A stretch of DNA of 64,000 bases from JASLEW01 sp035544895 (GTDB lineage: Bacteria > Acidobacteriota > Thermoanaerobaculia > Multivoradales > UBA5704), in assembly GCA_035544895.1 (NCBI GenBank), contig DASZZM010000081.1:62001-126000 (forward strand), read 5' to 3'. The notes under the pieces were generated by a model, which did no database searches, was not told the origin of the DNA, and saw only the letters and a list, made by a program, of their open reading frames with translations. Position numbers and translations under genes: made by a program. Numbering within the stretch: position 1 is the stretch's first letter; each line of letters begins with the position of its first letter. Shown in pieces: positions 27,359 through 36,723 of the stretch.

Positions 27359-28575
27359 GCGCCTCCTCCGCCTTCCCGCGTGCTCGCCGTCGCCACTTCC
27401 GCCGGCGCGGATTCCGCCGCGGTGGTTTTCGCCGGGTCCGCCGCCGCCTTGCCGGGCGAGAGCGTGGCGAGATAGAGGTCGAGGGTCTTGCGCGCCGTCT
27501 GCTCCCAGCGGAAGTCTTCGGCGCGGCGCAGACCCAGCTTGACCAGGGACGCGCGGTGCTCTGCGTCGCCCATGCAGTGAGCGATGGCCTTGGCCATGCC
27601 GTTGATGTCCAGCGGATCGACCAGGCAGGCGTAGCCTTCGGCGATCTCCTTCAAGGCCGACGTGTTGGACGTGATCACCGCCACGCCGGAAGCCATCGCC
27701 TCGATCACCGGCAACCCGAAACCCTCGTAGAGCGTGGGGTAGAGGAACAGGGTCGCTCCCTGGTAGATGGCTGGCAGCGCTTCTTGCGCCACCACGCCAA
27801 GCAGCCGCACCTGGTCGGCGATTTCCAGGTGCTCGGCGCGCTGGCGGATCTTGAATTCCGAGCCGCTGCGGTTGCCCACGCATACCAGCGGGGCGTCGAA
27901 GGGAGCGAGACGGCGGGCGCGGGCGTAGGCCTGCACCACGGTGTCGAGGTTTTTGTGCGGCTTGGGGTTGCCGACGAACAGCAGGTAGGGGCGCGCGATC
28001 CCGAGGTTGCGCAGCCAGCGCTCCAGTTCCTCCTCCGGCAGCCTGTGCCGGAACACGTCTTCGACGCCGTTGTAGATCACGTGGATCTTGCGGCCGTCGA
28101 CGTCGAAGTGCTCCATCAGGTCGGTCTTGGTGTTCTGCGACACGGCGATGATCCGGTCGCCGCGGGTCAAGCTGCGGCGGATCATGCGCTGGGCGTAGAG
28201 GAAGGCGAAGCGGCTGGGCAGGAATTCCGGATAGAGCAGGTGGATGATGTCGTGGATGGTGACCACCACGCGCGAACGGATGACGGCGGGGAGCACGTAG
28301 TGGGTGGAGTGATAGAGGTCCAGCTTCTGGCGCCACAGCAGCGCGGCCAGGGCGACCAGCTCGCGCACCGAGTACACCTTCGCGCTCTCGACCACCAGCC
28401 GGAAGTTGTCGGGCAGATCGTCGAGCGCCGCGCGGTCGTCCGGCCGCACCAGCAGGGCGTAGCGGTTCTCGCTGTCGATGCGGGCGAGCGAGCGGATCAG
28501 ATTGCGGATGTAGGTGCCGATCCCGAAGTCCAGGAGCTTGCGGGCATCGACGCCGATGGTGTAGGGCAAAGGCAA
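27355..28575 (-). CDS. Family 1 glycosyltransferase
   Basis: A 406-residue GT-B glycosyltransferase. Seen: the N-terminal IGVDARKLLDFGIGTYIRNL, the FVGNPKPHKNL loop, and YPTLYEGFGLPVIEAMASGVAVI, the nucleotide-sugar-binding E-x7-E segment. The C-terminal 30 residues are an Ala/Thr-rich tail. No ATG fits. TTG at 28575 or TTG at 28569 are the candidates, and the second has the better distance from GAGGA. It sits just downstream of a repeat copy and is co-translated with the next transferase. Confidence 0.92.
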   Translation of the reverse strand: MPLPYTIGVDARKLLDFGIGTYIRNLIRSLARIDSENRYALLVRPDDRAALDDLPDNFRLVVESAKVYSVRELVALAALLWRQKLDLYHSTHYVLPAVIRSRVVVTIHDIIHLLYPEFLPSRFAFLYAQRMIRRSLTRGDRIIAVSQNTKTDLMEHFDVDGRKIHVIYNGVEDVFRHRLPEEELERWLRNLGIARPYLLFVGNPKPHKNLDTVVQAYARARRLAPFDAPLVCVGNRSGSEFKIRQRAEHLEIADQVRLLGVVAQEALPAIYQGATLFLYPTLYEGFGLPVIEAMASGVAVITSNTSALKEIAEGYACLVDPLDINGMAKAIAHCMGDAEHRASLVKLGLRRAEDFRWEQTARKTLDLYLATLSPGKAAADPAKTTAAESAPAEVATASTREGGGGA

Positions 28576-28599
28576 AGTCCTCAGAATTATGATTTTAGC

Positions 28600-28810
28600 C
28601 TAGTTGGCGTCGCCGGTGGGTCTTCCAGAGCAAGAGACAGAACTGCGATGTCGCGATGGCGGACTACTCGAGGCGTCTATCGGATCGCCCCCCGCAACCC
28701 CTCGCGGATCCCCTTCCCGGTTGTCCCCAACCGCCGGGTCCCTGCCCGGCGGTCGCCGGGGGGGAAGGGGACGCCCCCGCCCTCTCGCGCACCAACGGTT
28801 TTCGTTCTAG
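28600..28810 (-). repeat. Dispersed repeat, copy C (long subtype)
   Basis: Minus-strand copy of about 210 bp between two glycosyltransferase genes. It starts TTCTAGAACGAAAACCG, has GTTGGTGCGCGAGAGGG, the perfect 9-bp hairpin with CCCGGCGG arms, and GGTTGCGGGGGGCGATCC. It ends GGCGACGCCAACTAG. The first CTAG contains the stop codon of the upstream glycosyltransferase gene. The right half has diverged most from the other copies. Confidence 0.85.
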
Positions 28811-29979
28811 GCCAGGGCCTCGGCGAAGACTTCCTCCATCTCGGCGGCGGCGCGCGGCCAGCGGAAGCGGCCGGCCTGGCCGGCGGCGCGGGCCCGCAGG
28901 TCGCGCTCGCGCCCCGGATCGTGCAGCAGCGCGCGGAGCGCAGCCGCAAGGGCCGCGGAGTCCCCAGGCGGCACCCGCACCCCGGCCTCGCCCACGACTT
29001 CGGGCAGGCTCGAGCTGTCGGCGACGACCGCCGGCACGCCGCAGGCCAGGGCCTCGGCCGGCGGCAGGCCGAATCCTTCATAGAGCGACGGATAGACGAA
29101 GAGCCGCGCCGCCTGGACGATGCGCACCAGGCGCGGCCGCTCGACGCGCCCGAGGGCGGTGACGCCGCGCCCGGCCAGCGCCTCGATCCGCCGCGCCAGC
29201 CGGCGGCTCCCCCAGCCGTAGGGGCCGGCGAGAATCAGGGGCGGCACCGTGGGGTCGCCGCCGCGCAGCGCCTCCCAGGCGTCGAGCAGCGCCGCGACGT
29301 TCTTGCGCGGCTCGAGCGTGCCGGCATAGAGCAGGTAGCCGTCGGGAGCCGCGAGCTCGCGCCGGGTCGCCGCGATCTCCTCCTGCTCTCCCGGCTGGAA
29401 CTCGGGGTCGACGCCGGGATAGACCACCCGCACCTTGGCCGCGCACTGCGGGAAGTAGAAGGCCAGATCGTCCGCGGTGGCCCGCGACAGGGTGACCAGC
29501 ACGCGCGCCATCTCGAGCGAGGGGCGCAAGAACGGGAGCATGCTCCAGCGCACCTTGGCGCGGTGGGCCTCGGGCAACAGCATCGCCGTCAGGTCGTGGA
29601 CCGTGGCCACGGCCGGCACCGGGCAGCGCAGGGGCAGGGTGCCGAGCGGCGACCACAGGAGGTCCACGCCGCCGCGCCGCAGCCGCAACGGCAGCACGAC
29701 CTGCTGCCAGATGACGCCGAGTGGCGCCCCCTGGCACTCCACCTCCACCCCCGCCGCCGCCAGCTCAGCGGCGTGGTGCGGCGGTTTGTGGGCCAGGCCC
29801 AGGTAGCGCCAGCCCGGCGGCGCCGGCCCCGCTGCTTCGCCGCCCGGCCGGGCGCGCCGCGCCAGCTCGCGCAGCAACGACAGCGTGTAAACCCCGATAC
29901 CCGTCGGCTTCGGCACCAGCGCCCGCAAGTCCACCGCCACCCTGGCAGCAACCGATGATCTCACCGGGCAAGAAGGCAT
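28807..29979 (-). CDS. Family 1 glycosyltransferase
   Basis: A 390-residue GT-B enzyme with VAVDLRALVPKPTGIGVYTL at the N-terminus, LLYAGTLEPRKNVAALL, and YPSLYEGFGLPPAEALACGVPAVV as donor site. The start at 29979 is an ATG with only a weak ribosome-binding site, and a start nearer VAVDLRAL is possible. Its stop codon lies in the border of a repeat copy. It is in the same orientation as the other transferases of the cluster and probably adds one sugar of the repeat unit. Confidence 0.92.
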   Translation of the reverse strand: MPSCPVRSSVAARVAVDLRALVPKPTGIGVYTLSLLRELARRARPGGEAAGPAPPGWRYLGLAHKPPHHAAELAAAGVEVECQGAPLGVIWQQVVLPLRLRRGGVDLLWSPLGTLPLRCPVPAVATVHDLTAMLLPEAHRAKVRWSMLPFLRPSLEMARVLVTLSRATADDLAFYFPQCAAKVRVVYPGVDPEFQPGEQEEIAATRRELAAPDGYLLYAGTLEPRKNVAALLDAWEALRGGDPTVPPLILAGPYGWGSRRLARRIEALAGRGVTALGRVERPRLVRIVQAARLFVYPSLYEGFGLPPAEALACGVPAVVADSSSLPEVVGEAGVRVPPGDSAALAAALRALLHDPGRERDLRARAAGQAGRFRWPRAAAEMEEVFAEALA

Positions 29980-30001
29980 CCGCGCATCTTACTCAAGCGG
30001 C

Positions 30002-32026
30002 TCAGTCGTGTCCCGCCTGCCGGGCCAGCGTCAGCCAGCTCGTCGTGCCCGGCTCTCGTGATCTCGCCGGCGGCCGCAGGAAGATCCGGTAGACGCGCGT
30101 GGCCGGGTCGGCATACACCCGCGGGACCGCGCCCTCCAGCTCCCATCGCCGCAGCGTCGCGAGCTGCCACTCTGGCAACCGGTCGAGGTGGACGACCAGG
30201 TGGGTGACCCCCCAGCGGCGCAGCTCCGCCAGGCTCTCGCGGTCCGGGACCGGCCAGCAGCAGCGGTCGGCAAAGAGGATGTAGCGCAGCGGAAAGTGAG
30301 CGCTGTAGCCGTTGACCAGGGGCTTCCAGTGCAGTGTGCCGTAGTAGAGATAGGTGGCGGCGTGGAGCTCGGGCCGGATGGGGATCTCCAGCAGGGCATG
30401 GACGTCGGGTTGCCGGGCGAGCCACGCGTACACCGGCGGGAATTGAGCCTCTCCGGCGAGTGGCTGCCACTCGATTCGGCGCGGCGCAAGCTCGGCCACC
30501 GCCACCAGGACGGCGAGCGCCATCGTGCTTGCGCGCCAGAGCTCCGAGCGCAACCTGGCGCGCAGCAGGTCCAGGCCGCCGGCGGCGGCAACGACGAGGC
30601 CGAAAGAGACGAAAGCGCCGAAGCGCGCGGGCACTCGCATGGCGGTCATACCGGGAAGTAGCCTGGAGGCCGCGCCAAAGCCGAGCGCGGTCGACAGCGC
30701 GGCGGACGCCAGCGTGGCGAGCAGCAGCCCGCGCCGCCACGGCTTCATGCGCATGCGGGAGACGGCAGAGAGGAGTGGCCACTCTCCGTCCCAATAGCGG
30801 CGCAGCGCCGACCAGCCGGCGAGCCCGGCCACCAGCAGCAGCAGCGGCAACCGGTAGCCGTGGCCTGGGACCAGTCGCTCGAGACCAGGATGCCGCCGCG
30901 CCCAGGTATGAAGCTCCCCGCCCATCCAGCCGGCGACCGCCGCGGCGAGCAGTCCGGCCAGCACCCACCGGTGCCAGCGCGCGCCAGGCGAGTCTTGGGA
31001 AGGGGCCGAAGGCGAGAGCAACGGCTGGCGGCGGCGCCGCAGCAGCGCGACCAGGGCGACCGCCGCGAGCGCGCCTGTCAGCCAGCCCGGGAACAGCGAG
31101 TTCTCGGGACGCCACAGCTCCTGCGGCCAGATTCCGAAATAGAGATTCCAATGCGAAGGGGTCAGGTAGCTGAGGATGCTCGCTCCCCACTCCTGCAGGA
31201 CGCTCGGGTCCCACGCCAGCCCCTCGCCTCGCGAGGCTTGCCAGTAGGGCGCATAGATCAGCGCCACAGCGGTCCCGGCAAGCAGTCCCATCGAGGCAAG
31301 AACGTTTGCCGCCCGCCACCCGGTGGGGCCGCGCAGCCGAGCGACGAGGCGGGACAGACGGTTGAGCAGCAGGACTATCAGCGGCACGTGGATCATGTAG
31401 GCCAGGTAATTGCTGCCCGAGATGTGCAGCAGGTAGAAGAGGAGAAAGACTCCCGCCCGCCGCCATGTCACGCGCGCCAGCAGCCGGTCGAAGCTCCACA
31501 GGGTGACCGGGATCCATTGCATGAGCAGGATCTGCAGGTGGGGCAGCTGCTCCCAGCGGAAGGGCGAGAAAGCGTACATGCAGCCGCCAAGGAAGGCCGC
31601 CGCGGTGGACGCGCCGCCGCGCCCCAGGACATAGAACGTGGTCAGGCCGCAGAGGACGAAGGAGGCGAGGAGGATGCCGTTGTAGACCGCCAGCGGACTG
31701 GCGCCGAGCCCACCGATGGCCGCCAGCGCCAGCCCGGGACCCAGCAAGTGGTCCGAGTAGGTGAGGACGTGGCGCGAAGGGTAGAAAAACGGTGGGTCCC
31801 AGAAGCCTTGAAAGCCGTGCGGAAGCTGGTGGGCACCCCACTTGAGCAGGTACAGGTTGAACACCGGATCGAAGGGGTCGGGCGCGATATGGGTGCCGAA
31901 CACACGCCAGATCGGCTGCAAGTAGAAACTCGCCAGGACCAGGTACCCGATCGCCGCCAAGACGAGCCGCCCACCACGGGCGCGCGTTCCGGACCCGAGC
32001 CAGGCCCTCCGCGGCTCCCCGCTCAT
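30002..32026 (-). CDS. Large GT-C-like integral membrane protein
   Basis: A 674-residue protein with about eleven hydrophobic segments. After the first helix comes a long extracytoplasmic loop with PDPFDPVFNLYLLKWGAHQL and WDPPFFYPSRHVLTYSDHLLG. The paired acidic residues and aromatic-rich loop resemble dolichol-phosphate-type GT-C glycosyltransferases, though I cannot assign a family. A soluble C-terminal region of about 130 residues follows the last helix. Its start overlaps the stop of the upstream glycosyltransferase gene by 4 bp, so it is part of the polysaccharide operon. Confidence 0.75.
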   Translation of the reverse strand: MSGEPRRAWLGSGTRARGGRLVLAAIGYLVLASFYLQPIWRVFGTHIAPDPFDPVFNLYLLKWGAHQLPHGFQGFWDPPFFYPSRHVLTYSDHLLGPGLALAAIGGLGASPLAVYNGILLASFVLCGLTTFYVLGRGGASTAAAFLGGCMYAFSPFRWEQLPHLQILLMQWIPVTLWSFDRLLARVTWRRAGVFLLFYLLHISGSNYLAYMIHVPLIVLLLNRLSRLVARLRGPTGWRAANVLASMGLLAGTAVALIYAPYWQASRGEGLAWDPSVLQEWGASILSYLTPSHWNLYFGIWPQELWRPENSLFPGWLTGALAAVALVALLRRRRQPLLSPSAPSQDSPGARWHRWVLAGLLAAAVAGWMGGELHTWARRHPGLERLVPGHGYRLPLLLLVAGLAGWSALRRYWDGEWPLLSAVSRMRMKPWRRGLLLATLASAALSTALGFGAASRLLPGMTAMRVPARFGAFVSFGLVVAAAGGLDLLRARLRSELWRASTMALAVLVAVAELAPRRIEWQPLAGEAQFPPVYAWLARQPDVHALLEIPIRPELHAATYLYYGTLHWKPLVNGYSAHFPLRYILFADRCCWPVPDRESLAELRRWGVTHLVVHLDRLPEWQLATLRRWELEGAVPRVYADPATRVYRIFLRPPARSREPGTTSWLTLARQAGHD

Positions 32027-33339
32027 CCCGCCTGCCCGGCCTCCGCGGCGTCGCGCCAGGCCCGCGCCGTCGCCTCGGCGGCGCGCTCCCAGTCGAACAT
32101 CCCTCGCCGCGCGGCTGCCCGGCCGGCCAGCTCCCGCCGCAGCTCATCATTCGAGAGCACCTCGGCCAGCCGATCGGCCCAAACCTCCGGCCGCTCCGGC
32201 GGCGCATAGACCGCCGCGTCTCCCGCCACTTCGCGCAGCGGCGGGATGTCGCTCGCCACCAGCGGCGCGCCGGCGGCGAGCGCCTCGACGGCGGGCAGGC
32301 CGAAGCCCTCGTAGAGCGACGGCACAACCACCACGGCGGCGCGGCAGTAGAGGGCGGCGAGCTCCGCGGGCGAGACATAGCCGAGGTAGACCAGCCAGCC
32401 TTCGTCCTCCGCCTGCCCAACCTCGCGGCGCAGCGCCTCGGCATGCCACCCGGACGCGCCGGCCAGCACCAGCGGCGGCGCACCGGGCAGGCGCCTCCGC
32501 AACAGCCGCCAGGCGGCCAGCAGCATGGGCACGTTCTTGCGCGGCTCGAGCGTGCCGACGTGAAGGCCGAAGCGCGGCGGCGTGCGCGGCGGCGGGTCTC
32601 CGGGATGGGTCCGCTGGCCGGGTCCATGGTGAATGGCGCGCACTCGCGCCGGCGCGACGCCGGCCGCCACCAGTTCGTCGCGCACCGCCGCGCTTGGGGT
32701 CAGGAGCAGCTCGGCCTCCACCAGGGTCCGCTCCAACCCCTCGGCCAGGGCGCGGGCCGAGTCCGGGCGCACCGCCCAGGGGAGCCGCCGCACGGCCAGG
32801 TCGTGGATGGTCGCCACGCGCGCTCCCGAGGCGAGGCGGAACAGCGGCGGCGGCAGGTAGTTCGGCGCGAAGAGCACGCGGTTGCGGTCGGCGGCAACCA
32901 GCAGCGGCGCCGCCCGCCGCAGCCACTGCTCCGCCCGCCAGGGAGGGATCACCAGGCCGTCCAGGGCGCTGTAGGTCACCGCTTCTATGGCCTTTCCGGC
33001 CGGCAGGGGAACCACCGGCCGCGGCGCGCCGGGTGCATCGACCAGCCCCTGGCCGTAGAGCCGGAGGCGCAGGTCGTCGCGGTCCGCGAGATGGAGCAGG
33101 AGCTCATGCAGGTACCAGCCGACGCCGGTCAGCGTCTCGTACTGAGAGTTGATGTCGACCGCGACGGTGAGCCGCGCCTCGGCCCGCCGCCGGCGGATGC
33201 GCGACACCAGGCCGCCGAGGAAGGCGGCGGTGGCCAGGATCCGCCGCGGCGACAGCAACCGCCGCGCGGCGCGCGCCACATGACCCAGTGCTGCGGCGGC
33301 GCGGCCGGCGGCCGGCGCCCGCGCAATCGCTTTGCTCAC
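32023..33339 (-). CDS. Family 1 glycosyltransferase
   Basis: A 438-residue GT-B enzyme. The first 55 residues are Arg/Ala-rich and may lie along the membrane. Then come TVAVDINSQYETLTGVGWYL, IHDLAVRRLPW, FGLHVGTLEPRKNVPMLL and the donor-site YEGFGLPAVEALAAGAPLV. It is first in a minus-strand pair with the large GT-C-like membrane protein and divergent from the plus-strand membrane protein at 33381. An exopolysaccharide role follows from context only. Confidence 0.92.
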   Translation of the reverse strand: MSKAIARAPAAGRAAAALGHVARAARRLLSPRRILATAAFLGGLVSRIRRRRAEARLTVAVDINSQYETLTGVGWYLHELLLHLADRDDLRLRLYGQGLVDAPGAPRPVVPLPAGKAIEAVTYSALDGLVIPPWRAEQWLRRAAPLLVAADRNRVLFAPNYLPPPLFRLASGARVATIHDLAVRRLPWAVRPDSARALAEGLERTLVEAELLLTPSAAVRDELVAAGVAPARVRAIHHGPGQRTHPGDPPPRTPPRFGLHVGTLEPRKNVPMLLAAWRLLRRRLPGAPPLVLAGASGWHAEALRREVGQAEDEGWLVYLGYVSPAELAALYCRAAVVVVPSLYEGFGLPAVEALAAGAPLVASDIPPLREVAGDAAVYAPPERPEVWADRLAEVLSNDELRRELAGRAAARRGMFDWERAAEATARAWRDAAEAGQAG

Positions 33340-33380
33340 GGCGAAGAGTGTATCTTTACGCCTCTATCCGCCCTTTCGCG

Positions 33381-35186
33381 ATGCGCGCCCGCACACTCCA
33401 CGCCGTCTGCCTGTCCGTCCTGGCGCTCGGGCTCGCCGGGACCCTCTACAAGGTGCATTTCCCCCCCGGCCCGATCGCCGACGAGGCGGCCTACGTGATG
33501 ATGACCCAGAGCCTCTGGCACGATCACGACCTCACCTACGAGAGCCAGGACCTGCTGCGCGCCTACCGCATCTGGGACCAGGGACCGAACGGCCTGATCC
33601 TCTCCACCACGGACGGCGGCAAGACCATGCACTACGCCAAGCCCTTCGTCTATTCCCTGGCCGCAGTGCCCTTTTACGTCCTGTTCGGCGTCCAGGGCCT
33701 GGTCGTCTTCAACATGGCGCTTTTCCTCGCCATGCTGTGGGCGGCGTGGTGGTTCTGGCGCCGCGAGGCCGGCCACGTCGGCCTCTTCCTGGGCGGCTTC
33801 TTCTTCGCCTCAGCCGCCTTCTCGTATGTTTTCTGGATGCAGCCCGAGGTCTTCGACATGGCCTGCGTGTTCTTCCCGCTGCTCATCTGGCTGGCGCTGC
33901 GGCGGCGCGGGGTCATGAGCCCGCCGCCGCCTGAGCCACGTCCGGCGATGAGCTGGTGGGCTCCCGGCAAGCGCCGCGAGGATGCCCTGATGGCGCTGGC
34001 GGGCCTGCTGCTGGCCGCCGCGGCGTTCTCCAAGCTGCCTGCCGCCGCCCTTGCTCTGCCGATCGCCGCCGACCTCGCCTGGCAGAGGCGCTGGCGCGGC
34101 CTGCTCGCCCTGGCGCTGCCTTCACTGCTCGGGCTCGTCTTGCTGTGCGCGGTGGAGAAGAAGGCGACGGGAAGCTGGAGCCCCTATCTCGGCTTGCAGC
34201 GCCGCTCCTTCGAGAGCGAGTACCCGATCGAGAGCCGGCGCGACCTCTGGGCGGCCTACCGCGGCACCAGCTTCGGCTCCTGGTCGGCGCTCGGCGTCGA
34301 GACCTCGCCGCGCATGCTGCTGCGCGACCTCGGCTACTTCGTGGCCGGCAGGCATACCGGGCTGCTTCCCTACTTCCCGTTCGCCCTGTTCGCCGTGGCG
34401 CTCTACCTGGCCGGCCCCAAGGACCGCTCGCGCCACCTGCTGCTGGCGGGAGTGGCGATCTACAGCCTCTACTTCCTGGTGGTGCGCCCCAACAACTACC
34501 ACGGCGGCTCGGGCTTCATCGGCAATCGCTACTTTGCCGGCATCTATCCGGCGCTGGCGCTCCTGCCGGGCCGTCTGGCGGCGCGCCGCAGCCTGGTCCT
34601 GCCCTTTGCCGCGGCCGGGCTGTGGACCGTTTCTGTGGTCGCCATGCCGCTGCTGCAGGTCGCTCCCGAGGCGACCCTGCAGGCGCACGCCCGCAGCGCC
34701 ACCTTTCAGGCGCTGCCGCTCGAGCTCACCCTGCTCCACAAGATCCCGGGCTACTTCCTGCGCAGCTGGGGCGATGCGGTCTGGGTGGTGCCGCGCCAGA
34801 ACTTCTTCGCCGAGGAGCTCCATCCGCGCGGGGTCTGGGTGCGCGGCGCCTCGCGTTCGCAAGTCGTCCTGGTCTCGACCGCCCCGCTCGAGGTGGTGCG
34901 CTTCACCGCCTACTCGCTGTCCGATGCCAACCTGCTCACCGTCGACGGCGGCGGAGAACGCGTCGTCGTGCGCTTCGACAGCGACGCCAAGCGCCAGGGC
35001 ACGCCGATCGAGCTCGCCCTGCGGCCGGTCGCCCGCGACCTCGGCTTCCTGCCCGAGGCGCCACACGAGTACTTCTACCGCTTCACCCTGAGCACCACCG
35101 ACGGCATCGTCCCGGCGCGCCGCGACCCCAAGAGCCAGGACCCGCGCTACCTCGGCGTCTTCCTGGGCTTCCAGGGCCCCCCGTAA
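33381..35186 (+). CDS. GT-C-like membrane protein
   Basis: A 601-residue integral membrane protein starting at the ATG at 33381, since the earlier frame would only add an Arg-rich stretch. The first helix is followed by HFPPGPIADEAAYVMMTQSLWHD, with an acidic pair as in protein-mannosyl/arabinosyl transferase relatives. About ten helices follow, then a soluble beta-rich C-terminal domain from roughly residue 470. It is probably a polyprenyl-linked sugar transferase. It begins a plus-strand operon with a coiled-coil protein and another glycosyltransferase. Confidence 0.75.
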   Translation: MRARTLHAVCLSVLALGLAGTLYKVHFPPGPIADEAAYVMMTQSLWHDHDLTYESQDLLRAYRIWDQGPNGLILSTTDGGKTMHYAKPFVYSLAAVPFYVLFGVQGLVVFNMALFLAMLWAAWWFWRREAGHVGLFLGGFFFASAAFSYVFWMQPEVFDMACVFFPLLIWLALRRRGVMSPPPPEPRPAMSWWAPGKRREDALMALAGLLLAAAAFSKLPAAALALPIAADLAWQRRWRGLLALALPSLLGLVLLCAVEKKATGSWSPYLGLQRRSFESEYPIESRRDLWAAYRGTSFGSWSALGVETSPRMLLRDLGYFVAGRHTGLLPYFPFALFAVALYLAGPKDRSRHLLLAGVAIYSLYFLVVRPNNYHGGSGFIGNRYFAGIYPALALLPGRLAARRSLVLPFAAAGLWTVSVVAMPLLQVAPEATLQAHARSATFQALPLELTLLHKIPGYFLRSWGDAVWVVPRQNFFAEELHPRGVWVRGASRSQVVLVSTAPLEVVRFTAYSLSDANLLTVDGGGERVVVRFDSDAKRQGTPIELALRPVARDLGFLPEAPHEYFYRFTLSTTDGIVPARRDPKSQDPRYLGVFLGFQGPP

Positions 35187-35190
35187 CGCC

Positions 35191-35631
35191 ATGCCCGACG
35201 ACGCGCCAGAGCTCGAGCCCGGGGCGGCCTTGCCCACGCCGGAAGATCTGCGCGTCGCCGAAGCTTTGCAGCGCCTCCGCTCCGGGGTGCGGCAGCGCCG
35301 CGCCGAGGCGGCGACGGTGGCCGGCGGCACCGGCGAAGTCGGCCACGCGTTGCTGGCGGTCAAATCCAGCGAGTACGTGCGGGAACCTGTCGCCTTGTCG
35401 CACCGGCCGCGCTTCGGGCGCTTCATCGTCTTCGCCCGCAAGGCCTTCTTCCACCTCTTCCTCAAGTGGTGCTTGCGCCCGCTGCTGGAGCAGCAGAATG
35501 CCTATAACGCTGCGGCCACGCGGCTCCTTCAGGAGCTGGCGGAAGCCCAGGAGAGGACCGCGCGCGAGCTGCGCAAGCTGGCGGCGCGCCTCGACGAGCT
35601 GGAAGCGGAGCGCGAGCGGCGCGATGGATAA
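35191..35631 (+). CDS. Small coiled-coil protein, unknown function
   Basis: A 146-residue protein 4 bp after the GT-C-like gene. Residues 20-45 are helical. A conserved-looking middle (FIVFARKAFFHLFLKWCLRP) could be a membrane-associated amphipathic helix. The last 45 residues form a coiled coil rich in Leu, Ala, Arg and Glu. Similar small proteins occur beside glycosyltransferases in polysaccharide clusters, possibly as adaptors. I do not recognise a named family. Confidence 0.7.
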   Translation: MPDDAPELEPGAALPTPEDLRVAEALQRLRSGVRQRRAEAATVAGGTGEVGHALLAVKSSEYVREPVALSHRPRFGRFIVFARKAFFHLFLKWCLRPLLEQQNAYNAAATRLLQELAEAQERTARELRKLAARLDELEAERERRDG

Positions 35632-35673
35632 AACGGCGCTGCGATTTGGCGATCGTCTAAGGATGAGAAGGCG

Positions 35674-36708
35674 ATGAGGATCTGCATCTGCGGCGCCAAG
35701 GTGCCGTTCGCCCACGGCGGCGCCGAGATGCTGATCGATTCGCTGCGCGACGAGCTCCTCGCGCGCGGCTGCGAGGTCGACGTGGTGACCCTGCCGTTCC
35801 ACTGGCCCAACCGCGTCGAGCTGCTCAAGAGCAGCCTCGCCTGGCGGCTGGTCGACCTGACGGCGGCCGAAGGCAAGCGCATCGACCGGGTGATCGCCAC
35901 CCGCTTTCCTTCCTACCTGGTCAAGCACCCCAACAAGGTAGTCTGGCTGGTCCACCAGCTCCGCCAGGTCTACGACCTCCTCGGGACGCGCCACAGCGAC
36001 TTCTCGGCAACGCCGCGCGACCAGCGGGCCATCGAGATGGTGCGCGCCATGGATCGGCGCACTCTGTCCGAGGCGCGTGCGGTCTTTACCATCTCGCGCA
36101 ACGTCGCGCAGCGCCTGGCGCAGTTCAACAACCTCCCGGCGCAGGTGCTCTATCCCCCTCCCAGGCTCGGCCGCGCCCTCCGCGCGGGCGATTTCGGCGA
36201 CTACGTGCTGGGCACCGGCCGCCTCGACCGCATGAAGCGCTTCGAGCTGCTCGTCCGCGCCGTGCAGCACGCCGAGACCCCGGTGCGCTGCCGCATCGCC
36301 GGCAGAGGGCCGGAGCGCGAGGCGCTCGCCGAGCTGGCCGCGCGTCTCGGAGTGAGCGCACGGGTCGAGCTGCTTGGCTGGGTGGAGGACCGCGACCTGG
36401 TCGATCTCTACGCCGGCGCGCTGGGCGTCTTCAATGCCCCCTACGACGAGGACTACGGTTACGTCACGGTCGAGGCCTTCAAAGCGGCCAAGCCGGTCGT
36501 CACCGCTGCGGACTCCGGCGGCGTGCTCGAGTTCGTGGAGGACGGCGTCAGCGGCTTCGTCTGCGCGCCCGATGCGCCGCGTGAGCTGGCCGCCCGCCTC
36601 GACCGCCTCTTCCGCGACCGCGAGCTGGCCCGCCGCCTCGGCGCGGCGGGCCAGGCGCGGGTACGCCAGATCGACTGGGACCACGTTGTCGCGGCGCTGA
36701 CCTCGTGA
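35674..36708 (+). CDS. Family 1 glycosyltransferase
   Basis: A 344-residue GT-B enzyme beginning MRICICGAKVPFAHGGAEML, the normal first strand and glycine loop. The later YVLGTGRLDRMKRFELL, RIAGRGPEREAL and YDEDYGYVTVEAFKAAKPVV carry the donor-binding acidic residues. The ATG at 35674 lies 42 bp after the coiled-coil gene, with AGGATGAGAAGG upstream. It is the third gene of the plus-strand run and converges on a secreted-protein gene. Confidence 0.92.
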   Translation: MRICICGAKVPFAHGGAEMLIDSLRDELLARGCEVDVVTLPFHWPNRVELLKSSLAWRLVDLTAAEGKRIDRVIATRFPSYLVKHPNKVVWLVHQLRQVYDLLGTRHSDFSATPRDQRAIEMVRAMDRRTLSEARAVFTISRNVAQRLAQFNNLPAQVLYPPPRLGRALRAGDFGDYVLGTGRLDRMKRFELLVRAVQHAETPVRCRIAGRGPEREALAELAARLGVSARVELLGWVEDRDLVDLYAGALGVFNAPYDEDYGYVTVEAFKAAKPVVTAADSGGVLEFVEDGVSGFVCAPDAPRELAARLDRLFRDRELARRLGAAGQARVRQIDWDHVVAALTS

Positions 36709-36723
36709 GCCCCGGAGAGCCGG